This document shows, piece by piece, positions 47,945-57,275 of a DNA stretch of 64,000 nucleotides (its first letter is position 1; every line of letters begins with the position of its first letter). The position numbers and the translations under genes were made by a program. The notes beneath the pieces are model-generated. The model searched no databases. It had not been told where the DNA came from and saw only the letters and a list, made by a program, of their open reading frames with translations. This stretch comes from Novosphingobium sp. KCTC 2891 (GTDB taxonomy: Bacteria; Pseudomonadota; Alphaproteobacteria; Sphingomonadales; Sphingomonadaceae), in assembly GCF_025938155.1 (NCBI RefSeq), contig NZ_JAPCZG010000005.1:124001-188000 (forward strand). The letters are read 5' to 3'.

Positions 47945-49099
47945 GTGAGCACAGCGGCCGAGCCGCGCAGGGCGGAAACGGCGCGTCCGGATCCCAAGCG
48001 CGTCGTGGCCAGCCTGCCGCTCGCCGTGTTCCTGCTCGCGCCCGACCTGACGGTCGCCTCGGTCAATCCCGCTGCCGAACAACTGGCCGGGCAGGGCGCG
48101 CGGCGTCTGGTCGGCCGGCGCGTGGACGAACTTTTCGCGTTCGATGAACCCCTGATCCTGGGCCGGCTGGCCGAAGGGGAAGCGCAGCTGTTTGCCCGCG
48201 ACGCGCAAGTGCGCGTTTTTGGCCAGCCCGCCCGCCGGCTCGACGTCATGACGTCACCCGTCACCCATTCGCCCGGCTGGCAGCTGCTGCTGGTGCACGA
48301 GGCAATGGGCGTCGATGCGCTGTCGGGCGACGGCGGCGGGGCCGGCGCGGGGGAGGGCGTGGCCCTGCGCGCCCCCGAAGTGCTGGCGCACGAGATCAAG
48401 AACCCGCTCGCCGGCATTCGCGGGGCGGCGCAGTTGCTCGACCGCAAGCTGGAAGGCGCGGACAAGGCGCTGACCGGGCTCATCACCACCGAGGTCGACC
48501 GGATCGCCAAGCTGATCGACCAGATGCAGTCGCTTTCGCGCCGCAGCCAGGAACCGTCGGTCGAATGCAACCTGCACGAGGCGGTGCGCCACGCGCAGGC
48601 GATCATCACGGCCAGCAACCCCGGCGCGGTGACGATCGAGGAGGAGTTCGATCCCTCGCTGCCGCCGGTCATGGCCAATCCGGACGCGCTGGTGCAGGTC
48701 CTGCTCAACCTCATGACCAACGCGCGCGAGGCCTGCGAAGGGCGCAAGCCCGCACGGATCGCGGTGCGGACGCGCTTTGCGAGCGGAATCCAGCTGCACG
48801 CGGGGCCGGGCGGCAAGCCGCTGCGCCTGCCCATCGAACTGCGCGTCAGCGACAACGGCCCCGGCATCGCCCCCGCGCTGCGCGACCACATCTTCGAGCC
48901 GTTCGTCACCGCCAAGAAGAACGGGCAAGGGCTTGGCCTCGCTCTGGTGCAGAAGCTGGTGCGCGAAATGAACGGCCGCATCACGCACGACCGCGACGAG
49001 GCGACCGGCTGGACTCACTTCCGCCTGCACCTCCCCGTCGCCGGCTCGGTCAAGCCGGAGCACATGAAGCCAGAGCACAAGGACGCGCCGACGCCGTGA
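47945..49099 (+). CDS. ntrB: Nitrogen regulation histidine kinase NtrB
   Basis: A 384-aa soluble kinase. An N-terminal PAS-like region (about 18-130) leads to the H box LAHEIKNPLAGIRGAAQLL and the ATPase motifs LLNLMTNAREA, VSDNGPGIA and GQGLGLALVQKLV. It controls NtrC phosphorylation in response to nitrogen status through GlnB. The GTG at 47945 follows dusB closely; the frame extends upstream into the dusB end and is not used. The stop overlaps ntrC (GTGA). Confidence 0.95.
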   Translation: MSTAAEPRRAETARPDPKRVVASLPLAVFLLAPDLTVASVNPAAEQLAGQGARRLVGRRVDELFAFDEPLILGRLAEGEAQLFARDAQVRVFGQPARRLDVMTSPVTHSPGWQLLLVHEAMGVDALSGDGGGAGAGEGVALRAPEVLAHEIKNPLAGIRGAAQLLDRKLEGADKALTGLITTEVDRIAKLIDQMQSLSRRSQEPSVECNLHEAVRHAQAIITASNPGAVTIEEEFDPSLPPVMANPDALVQVLLNLMTNAREACEGRKPARIAVRTRFASGIQLHAGPGGKPLRLPIELRVSDNGPGIAPALRDHIFEPFVTAKKNGQGLGLALVQKLVREMNGRITHDRDEATGWTHFRLHLPVAGSVKPEHMKPEHKDAPTP

Positions 49100-50529
49100 A
49101 ACGCCACATCCTGCTCGTGGAAGACGACGCTTCGATCGCGATCGTCATCACCGCCGCGTTGGAAGCCGAGGGATTCGAGGTGGATCGCTGCGATTCGATC
49201 GCCGGCCGCGACCGCCTGCTCGCGCAGAAGGCGTTCGACCTGATGCTCACCGATGTCGTCCTGACCGACGGCGACGGCATCGAAAGCCTTGGCCGGGTGC
49301 GCGATTCCTACCCCCGGATGCAGGTCATCATCCTGTCCGCGCAGAACACGCTCGATACCGCCGTGCGCGCCAGCGATACCGGCGCCTTCGAATATTTCCC
49401 CAAGCCGTTCGATCTGGAGGAACTGGTCCGCACCGTGCGCCAGGCCATCGGCGCGGCAGACAGCGCGGACATGGCCGAAGGGCCGGAAGACGTGGCGCAA
49501 GGACTGCCGCTGGTCGGGCGCAGCCCGGCGATGCAGGCGGTCTACCGCATGATCACGCGCGTGCTGCGCAACGACCTGACGGTGCTGGTGCTGGGCGAAT
49601 CCGGCACGGGCAAGGAGCTGGTGGCCGAAGCGATCCACCAGCTGGGCAAGCGCGCCAGCGGACCGTTCGTGGCCGTCAACACCGCCGCCATTCCCGCCGA
49701 GCTGATCGAGAGCGAGCTGTTCGGTCACGAGAAAGGCGCCTTCACCGGCGCGCACGCCCGCCACATCGGCAAGTTCGAACAGGCGAGCGGCGGCACGCTG
49801 TTCCTCGACGAAATCGGAGACATGCCGATGCAGGCGCAGACCCGCCTGCTGCGCGCGCTCCAGTCCGGCCGGATCCGGCGCGTGGGCGGAACCGAGGAAA
49901 TCACGCTCGATTGCCGGATCATCGCGGCCACCAACCGCGATCTGGAGCCGATGATCGCCGCCGGGCAATTCCGCGAGGATCTCTATTACCGCATCGCGGT
50001 CGTGCCGATCGAACTCCCCCCGCTGCGCGAGCGCGCGGACGACATCGAGGCACTGTCGCGCCATTTCCTCGCGCGCGCCGCAAGCGAAGGCCTGCCCCGC
50101 CGCCAGCTTACCCCGGCCGGTGCCGCGCTGCTGGCCCGCCAGCCGTGGCGCGGCAACGTGCGCGAACTGCGCAACTTCATCTACCGGCTCGCGCTGCTGG
50201 CGCGTGACGACCTGATCGACGTGGCCACCATAGAGCCGCTGCTGGCCAGCGAAAGCGGCGTTGCGGCGCGGACCGAGGACGCGCCGGCATCGGCCGCCGA
50301 TTTCGCCGCCGCGCTGTCGCACTGGCTGTCCGTGGCCAATCCCGCACCGGGCCGGCTCTATGACGAAGCACTGGCCGCGTTCGAGAAGCCGCTGCTGCTC
50401 CACGCGCTGGCGACGACAGGCGGCAACCAGCTGCGCGCGGCGCAGCTGCTGGGGATCAACCGCAACACCTTGCGCAAGCGGCTCGCCGAGCTGGACATCA
50501 CGCCCGAAGACGCAGCCCCGCGTTCCTGA
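49096..50529 (+). CDS. ntrC: Nitrogen regulation response regulator NtrC
   Basis: A 477-aa sigma-54 activator. Receiver domain with phospho-acceptor Asp53 (residues 1-120), AAA+ domain with Walker A GESGTGKE (167-174) and the sigma-54 contact GAFTGA (214-219), and a C-terminal Fis-type helix-turn-helix (NQLRAAQLLGINRNTLRKRL). The GTG overlaps the ntrB stop. The open frame begins far upstream but that part is a shadow of ntrB. Confidence 0.96.
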   Translation: MKRHILLVEDDASIAIVITAALEAEGFEVDRCDSIAGRDRLLAQKAFDLMLTDVVLTDGDGIESLGRVRDSYPRMQVIILSAQNTLDTAVRASDTGAFEYFPKPFDLEELVRTVRQAIGAADSADMAEGPEDVAQGLPLVGRSPAMQAVYRMITRVLRNDLTVLVLGESGTGKELVAEAIHQLGKRASGPFVAVNTAAIPAELIESELFGHEKGAFTGAHARHIGKFEQASGGTLFLDEIGDMPMQAQTRLLRALQSGRIRRVGGTEEITLDCRIIAATNRDLEPMIAAGQFREDLYYRIAVVPIELPPLRERADDIEALSRHFLARAASEGLPRRQLTPAGAALLARQPWRGNVRELRNFIYRLALLARDDLIDVATIEPLLASESGVAARTEDAPASAADFAAALSHWLSVANPAPGRLYDEALAAFEKPLLLHALATTGGNQLRAAQLLGINRNTLRKRLAELDITPEDAAPRS

Positions 50530-50612
50530 CCACTTCGGCCGCGGAAACGACCGGGAACTTCTGCCGAAAGTCTCTTGCAATTTCGCAACAGGGGTGTTGT
50601 TGTAAGGCAACG

Positions 50613-52859
50613 ATGGCTCTGGAGATGCGAAGTGAACCCCGGCGCTCGCCGCGATGGTGGCGCCGCCTGCTGGTCACGTTACGGCGGGCCAACGTCTTCC
50701 TTCTGCTTGAGATTACCGCGGCATCGCTGCTGGCGCTGACCATGTGGATCAGCTGGATGGCGGTGTCGTCCAACACCGCCGGCAACCAGTTGTTGCCCTC
50801 GCGCCTCACGTCCAGCCTGCTGATCGGCACGCTCGTGCCGGCGATGGCCTTGATCGTGCTGTTCGGGCGCCGGGCGGCGCTGCGCCGGGCGGCGCGCGGC
50901 GTGCTGGGCAGCAGCGGGCGGCTGCACGTGCGGCTCGTCTGGCTGTTCTCGCTGATCGCGGCCATCCCCACGCTGCTGGTGGTGGTCTTCGCGTCGCTGC
51001 TGTTCCAGTCGGGCGTGGAGTTCTGGTTTTCCGACAATTCGCGCGGGATGCTGGAAAACGCCAACAACCTCGCGCGCGGCTACTATGCCGACAAGCTGCG
51101 CGACGTCGGCAACGAGAGCGTGGCGATGGCGGGCGACCTGCGCGACTATATGGCGCAGGCGCCGATCACCAGCCAGGACTTCGCCGAAGGCTATTCGTGG
51201 CAGGTCATCAACCGCAAGCTCAACGAATCCGCGCTGATCGAGCGCGGGGCCGACGGCAGCTTGCGCACTGCCGCAATCGTCGATCCCAACTCCAACAACG
51301 ATCGCCAGCGGGTGACGGCGGAAGAACTGCGCCGTATCGACGCGGGCGAAACGGTGGTCGTCAACGCCTCGGCCGAACGCATCGAGGCGGTCACGCCGGT
51401 AGACCGGACACGCGGCATCTTCCTCTACGTGGCGCGAAACTCAGACGCACTCGCGCTCAACCAATGGCAGCGCGCGCAGAGCGTGCTCAACGCCTACGAC
51501 GTGCTCACCCGCCGCGCCCGCGCGCTCCAGCTGCGGTTCAACCTCGCCCTGTTCGGGATCAGCCTTTCGCTGGTCGCGCTGGCGGTGTGGGTGGCGCTGC
51601 GGTTCGCCGACCGGCAGGTGGCGCCGCTGGTCGAGCTGGTCTCGGCTGCCCGCAACGTCGGCAGCGGCAATTTCGCAATGCGCGTGGCGCAGGGCAGCGG
51701 CACCGACGAGGTTGGCCTGCTCGCCCGCGCCTTCAACCGCATGACCGCCCAGCTGGAAGGGCAGACACAGGCGCTGGTGAACGCCAATGCCCAGCTCGAA
51801 GTGCGCCGCGCCTTTATCGAAGCGGTGCTGGAATCGATCACCGCCGGCATCCTTTCGATCGACCGCCACGGTCACATCCGCCTGATCAACAGTTCGGCGC
51901 AAAAGCTGCTGCACGACCGGGATTCGCCGACGCTGGTGGGCACTATGCTGTCGGACGTAGCGCCCCAGCTGGCGCAGCTGGTGGCGACCGGTCAGGCCAG
52001 CGGCCTTGTCCACTATGCCAAGAACGGCGATCTGCTGACGCTGGCGGTGAAAGTCACGCACGATGCCAACGGCCACGTCGTCACGTTCGAGGACATTACG
52101 CGGCAATTGCTGGACCAGCGCCGCGCTGCCTGGTCGGACGTCGCGCGCCGCATCGCGCACGAGATCAAGAACCCGCTCACCCCGATCCAGCTCGCCACCG
52201 AGCGGCTCAAGCGCCGCTATCGCCGCCAGATCGAGACCGATCCCGAACTGTTCGAGGAACTGACCGCCACGATCATCCGGCAGGTGGGTGACCTGCGGAA
52301 GATGGTGGACGAGTTCTCGTCCTTCGCGCGGCTGCCCAAGCCGGTATTCCGCACCGAGGATGCCAGCGATCTCGTCCGGCAGGCGCTCTTCCTCCAGGAA
52401 GTCGCGCATACCGACATCGATTTCAGCTTCACCGGCGAGGGGCCGATGCCGATCGAGGCAGACCGCCACCAGTTCGGTCAGGCCATGACCAATGTGCTGA
52501 AAAACGCGGTCGAGGCAGTCGAACAACGGACCCGGGCCGAAGACATCGATTTTCGCGGGCGCATCGCCGTTACGCTGGGCGGTGACCGCACCAGCGTAAC
52601 GGTGACGGTGTCGGACAACGGCATCGGCCTGCCCGCAGAGCGCGACCGCATCCTCGAACCGTACATGACCACGCGTGAAAAGGGCACCGGCCTCGGCCTC
52701 GCCATCGTCAACAAGATCGTCGAGGAACACGGCGGCGAGATGAATTTCACCTCCGTGCCGGAAGGGGGGACGCGCGTGACCATGCGCTTCGCCCGCGATC
52801 CGCTCGCCGCGCATCCCGGCGAAGCGGCCGACGCATCAATGCCGCACCAAGCCCCATGA
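50613..52859 (+). CDS. ntrY: Membrane histidine kinase NtrY
   Basis: A 748-aa sensor kinase. Transmembrane segments lie near 28-50, 66-84, 108-130 and 310-330, with a periplasmic sensor loop (about 131-308) between the last two. HAMP (ADRQVAPLVELVSAARNV), PAS, H box IAHEIKNPLTPIQLATERL and the ATPase motifs NVLKNAVEA and GTGLGLAIVNKIV follow. With NtrX it responds to nitrogen or redox signals in alphaproteobacteria. It lies 83 bases after ntrC and may have its own promoter. Confidence 0.95.
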   Translation: MALEMRSEPRRSPRWWRRLLVTLRRANVFLLLEITAASLLALTMWISWMAVSSNTAGNQLLPSRLTSSLLIGTLVPAMALIVLFGRRAALRRAARGVLGSSGRLHVRLVWLFSLIAAIPTLLVVVFASLLFQSGVEFWFSDNSRGMLENANNLARGYYADKLRDVGNESVAMAGDLRDYMAQAPITSQDFAEGYSWQVINRKLNESALIERGADGSLRTAAIVDPNSNNDRQRVTAEELRRIDAGETVVVNASAERIEAVTPVDRTRGIFLYVARNSDALALNQWQRAQSVLNAYDVLTRRARALQLRFNLALFGISLSLVALAVWVALRFADRQVAPLVELVSAARNVGSGNFAMRVAQGSGTDEVGLLARAFNRMTAQLEGQTQALVNANAQLEVRRAFIEAVLESITAGILSIDRHGHIRLINSSAQKLLHDRDSPTLVGTMLSDVAPQLAQLVATGQASGLVHYAKNGDLLTLAVKVTHDANGHVVTFEDITRQLLDQRRAAWSDVARRIAHEIKNPLTPIQLATERLKRRYRRQIETDPELFEELTATIIRQVGDLRKMVDEFSSFARLPKPVFRTEDASDLVRQALFLQEVAHTDIDFSFTGEGPMPIEADRHQFGQAMTNVLKNAVEAVEQRTRAEDIDFRGRIAVTLGGDRTSVTVTVSDNGIGLPAERDRILEPYMTTREKGTGLGLAIVNKIVEEHGGEMNFTSVPEGGTRVTMRFARDPLAAHPGEAADASMPHQAP

Positions 52860-52882
52860 ACTGCAACCTTTAGGACCCCGCA

Positions 52883-54268
52883 ATGGCACTCGACATCCTG
52901 ATCGTCGACGATGAACGCGATATCCGCGAACTCGTGGCCGGCGTCCTCAGCGACGAAGGTTACGGCTGCCGCACCGCCGGCGACAGCACCGCGGCGCTGG
53001 CCGCGATCGACGAACGCCGGCCCAGCCTCGTTCTGCTCGACGTCTGGCTGCACGGCAGCCCGATGGACGGGCTGGAAGTGCTGGACGAGATCAAGAAGCG
53101 CGAGCCGGAACTGCCGGTGCTGATCTTTTCCGGGCACGGCAATATCGACACCGCCGTCTCGGCCATCAGCCGCGGCGCGATGGACTTCATCGAAAAGCCG
53201 TTCGAGGCGGAGCGCCTGCTGCTGCTGGTCGAGCGCGCGACCGAGACCGAGCGGCTGCGGCGCGAAAACCAGCAGTTGCGGCAGGGGTTCGTCACTGCGG
53301 ACGAATTCACCGGCAACAGCTCGGCGGTCAACCAGGTGCGCGCCACGCTGAAGCGGGTCGCCAATACCGGCAGCCGGCTGCTCATCACCGGCCCGGCCGG
53401 TTCGGGCAAGGAAGTCGCCGCGCGGCTGCTCCATTCGTGGAGCCCGCGTGCGCAGAACGCCTTCGTCACGGTCAATTCGGCGCGGATCACCCCCGAACGC
53501 TTCGAGCAGGAACTGTTCGGCGAAGAGGCCGACGGCAAGCTGGTCCGCGCGGGCCTGCTGGAAATGGCCGATGGCGGTACGCTGTTCCTCGATGAAGTGG
53601 CCGATATGCCCCCATCCAGCCAGGCGCGCATACTGCGCGTCCTGACGGAGCAGTCCTTTGTCCGGGTCGGCGGGCACCGCCAGATCCGCGTGGATGTGCG
53701 CGTTGTCTCGTCCTCGTCACGCCCGCTGGAAAAGGAAATCGCCGACCGCAATTTCCGCGAGGATCTGTATTACCGGCTCAACGTCGTCCCGGTGAACATC
53801 CCCTCGCTGATCGAGCGCCGCGACGACATTCCCGCGCTGGTCGATCATTTCTTCACGCGCTACGCGACAGAGCAGGGCGTAACCCCGCCGGCCGTCACTC
53901 CCGAGGCGATGGCCGCGCTGCAAAGCTATGACTGGCCCGGCAACGTGCGCCAGCTGCGCAATGTGGTCGAACGCACGATCATTCTGGCGCCGCGCGAACG
54001 ACTCCACCGGATCGAGGCTGACATGCTGCCTTCCGAGATCGTCAGCACCCAGCTCGGCGGGGATAGCAGCACCTCGGCGCTGATGGGGGTGCCCCTGCGC
54101 GAGGCGCGCGAGAACTTCGAGCGGGAATACCTCAAGGTGCAGATCCGGCGGTTTTCGGGCAACATTTCCAAGACTGCCAGCTTCATCGGCATGGAACGCT
54201 CGGCGCTGCACCGCAAACTCAAGCTGTTAGGCATGGCCGACCGGCGCGAGGACGAGGAAGACGCCTGA
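52883..54268 (+). CDS. ntrX: Response regulator NtrX, lacking the GAFTGA motif
   Basis: A 461-aa NtrC-family regulator. Receiver with Asp53, AAA+ domain with Walker A GPAGSGKE (170-177) and FLDEV, and Fis-type DNA-binding end (NISKTASFIGMERSALHRKL). Where NtrC has GAFTGA, this protein reads ELFGEEADGKLVRAG: the loop is four residues shorter and the motif is gone. It is thus unlikely to contact sigma-54 directly and may regulate sigma-70 promoters, as proposed for other alphaproteobacterial NtrX. Confidence 0.95.
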   Translation: MALDILIVDDERDIRELVAGVLSDEGYGCRTAGDSTAALAAIDERRPSLVLLDVWLHGSPMDGLEVLDEIKKREPELPVLIFSGHGNIDTAVSAISRGAMDFIEKPFEAERLLLLVERATETERLRRENQQLRQGFVTADEFTGNSSAVNQVRATLKRVANTGSRLLITGPAGSGKEVAARLLHSWSPRAQNAFVTVNSARITPERFEQELFGEEADGKLVRAGLLEMADGGTLFLDEVADMPPSSQARILRVLTEQSFVRVGGHRQIRVDVRVVSSSSRPLEKEIADRNFREDLYYRLNVVPVNIPSLIERRDDIPALVDHFFTRYATEQGVTPPAVTPEAMAALQSYDWPGNVRQLRNVVERTIILAPRERLHRIEADMLPSEIVSTQLGGDSSTSALMGVPLREARENFEREYLKVQIRRFSGNISKTASFIGMERSALHRKLKLLGMADRREDEEDA

Positions 54269-54304
54269 CGCCTGACGCTCCCATCCGGGCCTGAAGCGCC
54301 GATC

Positions 54305-54321
54305 CGGACCGTTGCGGTCCG
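54305..54321 (+). terminator. Possible terminator after ntrX
   Basis: CGGACC and GGTCCG pair around a five-base loop and are followed by CCCTTTG. The stem is short and the T run weak, so the call is tentative; the ntr and hfq transcripts are separated by 222 bases here. Confidence 0.35.
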
Positions 54322-54490
54322 CCCTTTGCGGAACCCCTGGCCTAATTCCATGTTTACGGGCGAGGGATCGGGCAATACTATTGTCATCGAACCCGGCTGA
54401 AGTGGGTTCCGACCGGATTCGGGAGGAACTCGCCAGGCCAGATCGCGACGGCCCGGAAAAGGGCTGCGCCAATACGAAGGAGTCACGATA

Positions 54491-55075
54491 ATGACCGGAC
54501 GGACCCTCTCCGCGCGCCCGCGCGCCACGCCCGAAGCTGCACCCGAAGGCGAAACACCGCCCGTTGCAGCAGCCGCGCCGCCCGCTCCGACCGGAGGCAA
54601 GGGCCAGAACCTTCAGGACCTGTTCCTGAACCACCTGCGCAAGAACAAGATTCCCGTCACCATGTTCCTGGTGAAGGGCGTCAAGCTTCAGGGCATCGTG
54701 ACCTGGTTCGACAATTTCTCGATCCTTCTGCGCCGCGACGGCCAGTCGCAGCTCGTCTACAAGCACGCGATCTCCACGATCATGCCGGGGCAGCAGCTTT
54801 CGGTCGCCCATTTCCAGGGCGGCAACGACGAAAACGCGCGCAAGCGCCTGCTCCAGGAAGTGTTCCTGTCGAGCGTGCGCGATGCCGGCGTTCAGGTGAC
54901 GATGTTCCTCGTCAACGGCGTCATGCTCCAGGGCAAGGTCGCTGCCTATGACCTGTTCTGCATGCTGCTCGAGCGCGAGGGCTACGTCCAGCTTGCCTAC
55001 AAGCACGCCGTTTCCACCATCCAGCCTGCCGGTCATGTCGATCTGTCGGGTGACTGGGATGGCGAGGGGGCCTGA
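54491..55075 (+). CDS. hfq: Hfq with two tandem Sm domains
   Basis: A 194-aa RNA chaperone, twice the usual length (70-100 aa). Residues 39-100 are a canonical Sm/Hfq domain ([18 protein letters not shown] ... YKHAIST, YKH at 90-92). Residues 117-180 are a second one ([17 protein letters not shown] ... YKHAVST, YKH at 170-172). An Ala/Pro-rich N-terminal tail of 38 residues precedes them. The first domain keeps the basic rim (RKNK); in the second it is RDAG. Double-Sm Hfq is known from Zymomonas and other Sphingomonadales. GAAGGAG sets the start. hflX follows. Confidence 0.95.
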   Translation: MTGRTLSARPRATPEAAPEGETPPVAAAAPPAPTGGKGQNLQDLFLNHLRKNKIPVTMFLVKGVKLQGIVTWFDNFSILLRRDGQSQLVYKHAISTIMPGQQLSVAHFQGGNDENARKRLLQEVFLSSVRDAGVQVTMFLVNGVMLQGKVAAYDLFCMLLEREGYVQLAYKHAVSTIQPAGHVDLSGDWDGEGA

Positions 55076-55085
55076 GAACGGTTGA

Positions 55086-56435
55086 ATGAGCACGTTTGAA
55101 TTCGGGCGCAACGCGGAAGACCTTCAGGGTGAGGTCAGCCGCGGTGCGCGCGCCATCGTCGTCCTGCCCGATATCCGCAAGAAGGGCGGCGGCCTCGGCG
55201 AGGATGCCGACGTGCGGCTCGAGGAAGGCAAGGGCCTCGCCCGCGCCATCGGGATCGAGGTGGCGGACGCCTTCGTGCTCCCCATCCGCGCCGTCCGCCC
55301 GGCCACCCTCTTCGGCGAGGGCCAGGTCGAACGCATCGGCGTCGCCGTCGAGCAATCCGAGGCGGAACTGGTCATCGTCGACGGCTCGCTCTCCGCGATC
55401 CAGCAGCGCAACCTTGAAGAAAAACTCAAACGCAAAGTAATCGACCGCACCGGCCTGATTCTCGAAATTTTCGGCGAACGCGCCGCGACTGCCGAAGGGC
55501 GCCTTCAGGTGGAACTTGCCCACCTCGATTACCAGGCGGGCCGGCTCGTCCGTTCGTGGACCCACCTTGAGCGCCAGCGCGGCGGCTTCGGATTCCTGGG
55601 TGGACCGGGCGAAACCCAGATCGAGGCCGACCGGCGGATGATCCGCAGCCGCATGGCCAGACTGCGGCGCGAACTTGAACAAGTGCGGCGGACACGCGGG
55701 CTTCACCGCGAGCGGCGCCAGCGCGCGCCTTGGCCGATCATTGCGCTGGTCGGCTATACCAACGCCGGCAAATCCACGCTGTTCAACCGGCTCACCGGCG
55801 CAGACGTGATGGCCGAGGACCTGCTTTTCGCCACGCTCGACCCCACGATGCGCGCGATCCGGCTGCCCGGCGTCGAAAAGGCGATCCTGTCGGATACCGT
55901 CGGCTTCATTTCCGATCTTCCAACCCAGCTCGTCGCCGCGTTCCGCGCGACGCTCGAGGAAGTCACTGCTGCCGACGTCATCGTCCACGTCCGCGATATC
56001 TCCAACCCCGCCACCGCGCAGCAGAAGGCCGAAGTCGAGGAAATTCTCGCGGACCTGGGCGTGATCGGCGAGGAAGGCGCGTCGGTTCCGATCATCGAGG
56101 CGTGGAACAAGTGGGATCTCCTTTCGCCCGACGACCGCGCCATGCGGCGTGACCTGATCGCCCACGGTGTGCCGGATGTGCCCGTCGTGCCGATCTCCGC
56201 AGCGACGGGGGAAGGGGTGGCCGACCTGCTCGACCGACTGTCCGTGATGCTCACCGGCAGCGCGCAGGAACTGGAGCTGACGGTGCCTCTCAGTGACGGG
56301 CAGCGGCTCGCATGGCTTCATGCGCACGGCGATGTCTTGTCCGAACAGGAAGTGCAGAACGAGAACGGCCTGCCTAGCCTGCGTTTGACCGTGCGGCTCA
56401 GCCCCAAGGAACTCGGGCGCTTTACCCAGCTTTAG
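55086..56435 (+). CDS. hflX: Ribosome-splitting GTPase HflX
   Basis: A 449-aa GTPase. The N-terminal HflX domain ends in the signature GGPGETQIEADRR, followed by a coiled region and the G domain: G1 GYTNAGKST, DTVGF (G3), NKWD (G4). HflX rescues stalled ribosomes under stress. It lies ten bases after hfq, the conserved hfq-hflX pair. Its stop overlaps the convergent mazG gene by 14 bases. Confidence 0.96.
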   Translation: MSTFEFGRNAEDLQGEVSRGARAIVVLPDIRKKGGGLGEDADVRLEEGKGLARAIGIEVADAFVLPIRAVRPATLFGEGQVERIGVAVEQSEAELVIVDGSLSAIQQRNLEEKLKRKVIDRTGLILEIFGERAATAEGRLQVELAHLDYQAGRLVRSWTHLERQRGGFGFLGGPGETQIEADRRMIRSRMARLRRELEQVRRTRGLHRERRQRAPWPIIALVGYTNAGKSTLFNRLTGADVMAEDLLFATLDPTMRAIRLPGVEKAILSDTVGFISDLPTQLVAAFRATLEEVTAADVIVHVRDISNPATAQQKAEVEEILADLGVIGEEGASVPIIEAWNKWDLLSPDDRAMRRDLIAHGVPDVPVVPISAATGEGVADLLDRLSVMLTGSAQELELTVPLSDGQRLAWLHAHGDVLSEQEVQNENGLPSLRLTVRLSPKELGRFTQL

Positions 56436-57231
56436 CAGCGCGTTCGGCGGCCTTGACCCGCTGCCAAAGCGCTTCCTGCTCAACGAGCGAAAGGCGGGCG
56501 AAACCCCCGCCGGCCAGCGCTTCCATCGCGCGGAACCGTCGCTCGAACTTCGCATTGGCGGCGCGCAGCGCGTCCTCCGGCGCAATGCCATGGCTGCGCA
56601 CGACATTGACGGCGGAGAACAGAAGGTCGCCAGCCTCCTCCAGTCGTTCCGCATCCGTTCCTGCGGCGGCGAGTTCCTCCGCTTCTTCCGCCAACTTCTC
56701 CGCCGGCCCGGCCGTATCGGGCCAGTCGAAGCCCACGCGAGCCGCGCGCTTCTGCAACTTTTCGGCGCGCATCAATGCGGGAAGGGCCATGGCCACGCCG
56801 TCGAGCGCGCTGGTTGCGCCCTTGGCCGTGCGTTCGGCCTCCTTGGCGCGTTCCCAGCGCTCTTCGCGCGAATGGTCGCCGTGGTCCTGATCGCCAAAGA
56901 TGTGCGGGTGACGTGCTTCCATCTTGTCGGCAATTGCTGCGGCCACGTCGGCAAACGCGAAATCACCGGATTCCTCAGCGATCCGGCAGTGAAACACGAC
57001 CTGGAGCAGCAGGTCGCCAAGTTCCTCGCGCAGTGCGGACATGTCATCGCGCGCGATGGCGTCGGCGACTTCGTAGGCTTCCTCGATCGTGTACGGTGCG
57101 ATCGTGGCGAACGTCTGCGCCTTGTCCCAGTCACAGCCACGTGCAGGATCGCGCAGAGTAGCCATGATCGTCAGAAGACGCGCGAGAGGGGTCATGTCCG
57201 GCAGGGCACCAGCAGCAGATTCGCGGTCCAC
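56422..57231 (-). CDS. mazG: Nucleoside triphosphate pyrophosphohydrolase MazG
   Basis: A 269-aa tandem MazG protein. The first domain has the metal motif EEAYEV followed by REELGDLLLQVVFH (EExxE...ExxD); the second has EEAEELAAAG and EEAGDLLFSAVNVV. It hydrolyses NTPs and dNTPs and is often considered a house-cleaning enzyme. Possible starts are TTG 57237, GTG 57231 and ATG 57195; GTG 57231 is preferred because AAGGGA lies nine bases upstream of it. Confidence 0.92.
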   Translation of the reverse strand: MDRESAAGALPDMTPLARLLTIMATLRDPARGCDWDKAQTFATIAPYTIEEAYEVADAIARDDMSALREELGDLLLQVVFHCRIAEESGDFAFADVAAAIADKMEARHPHIFGDQDHGDHSREERWERAKEAERTAKGATSALDGVAMALPALMRAEKLQKRAARVGFDWPDTAGPAEKLAEEAEELAAAGTDAERLEEAGDLLFSAVNVVRSHGIAPEDALRAANAKFERRFRAMEALAGGGFARLSLVEQEALWQRVKAAERAAKAG

Positions 57232-57250
57232 GATCAACGATCCCTTAGTT

Positions 57251-57266
57251 TGATAATAATTATTAT
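57251..57266. promoter_or_regulatory. AT-rich palindrome upstream of mazG, Fur-box-like
   Basis: ATAATAATTATTAT at 57253-57266 is a perfect 14-base palindrome. With its flank, TGATAATAATTATTA at 57251-57265 matches 14 of 15 positions of the 7-1-7 Fur half-site pattern TGATAATNATTATCA. It lies 20 bases before the mazG start, in the gap after the small membrane-protein gene. It could equally be a -10 region. Confidence 0.35.
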
Positions 57267-57275
57267 GTTAAATGG

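Noticed and set aside
46162..48984. 940-codon minus-strand frame across ispDF, dusB and ntrB
   Set aside because: It is a shadow of three convincing genes; the C-terminal part repeats ispDF in the wrong frame.
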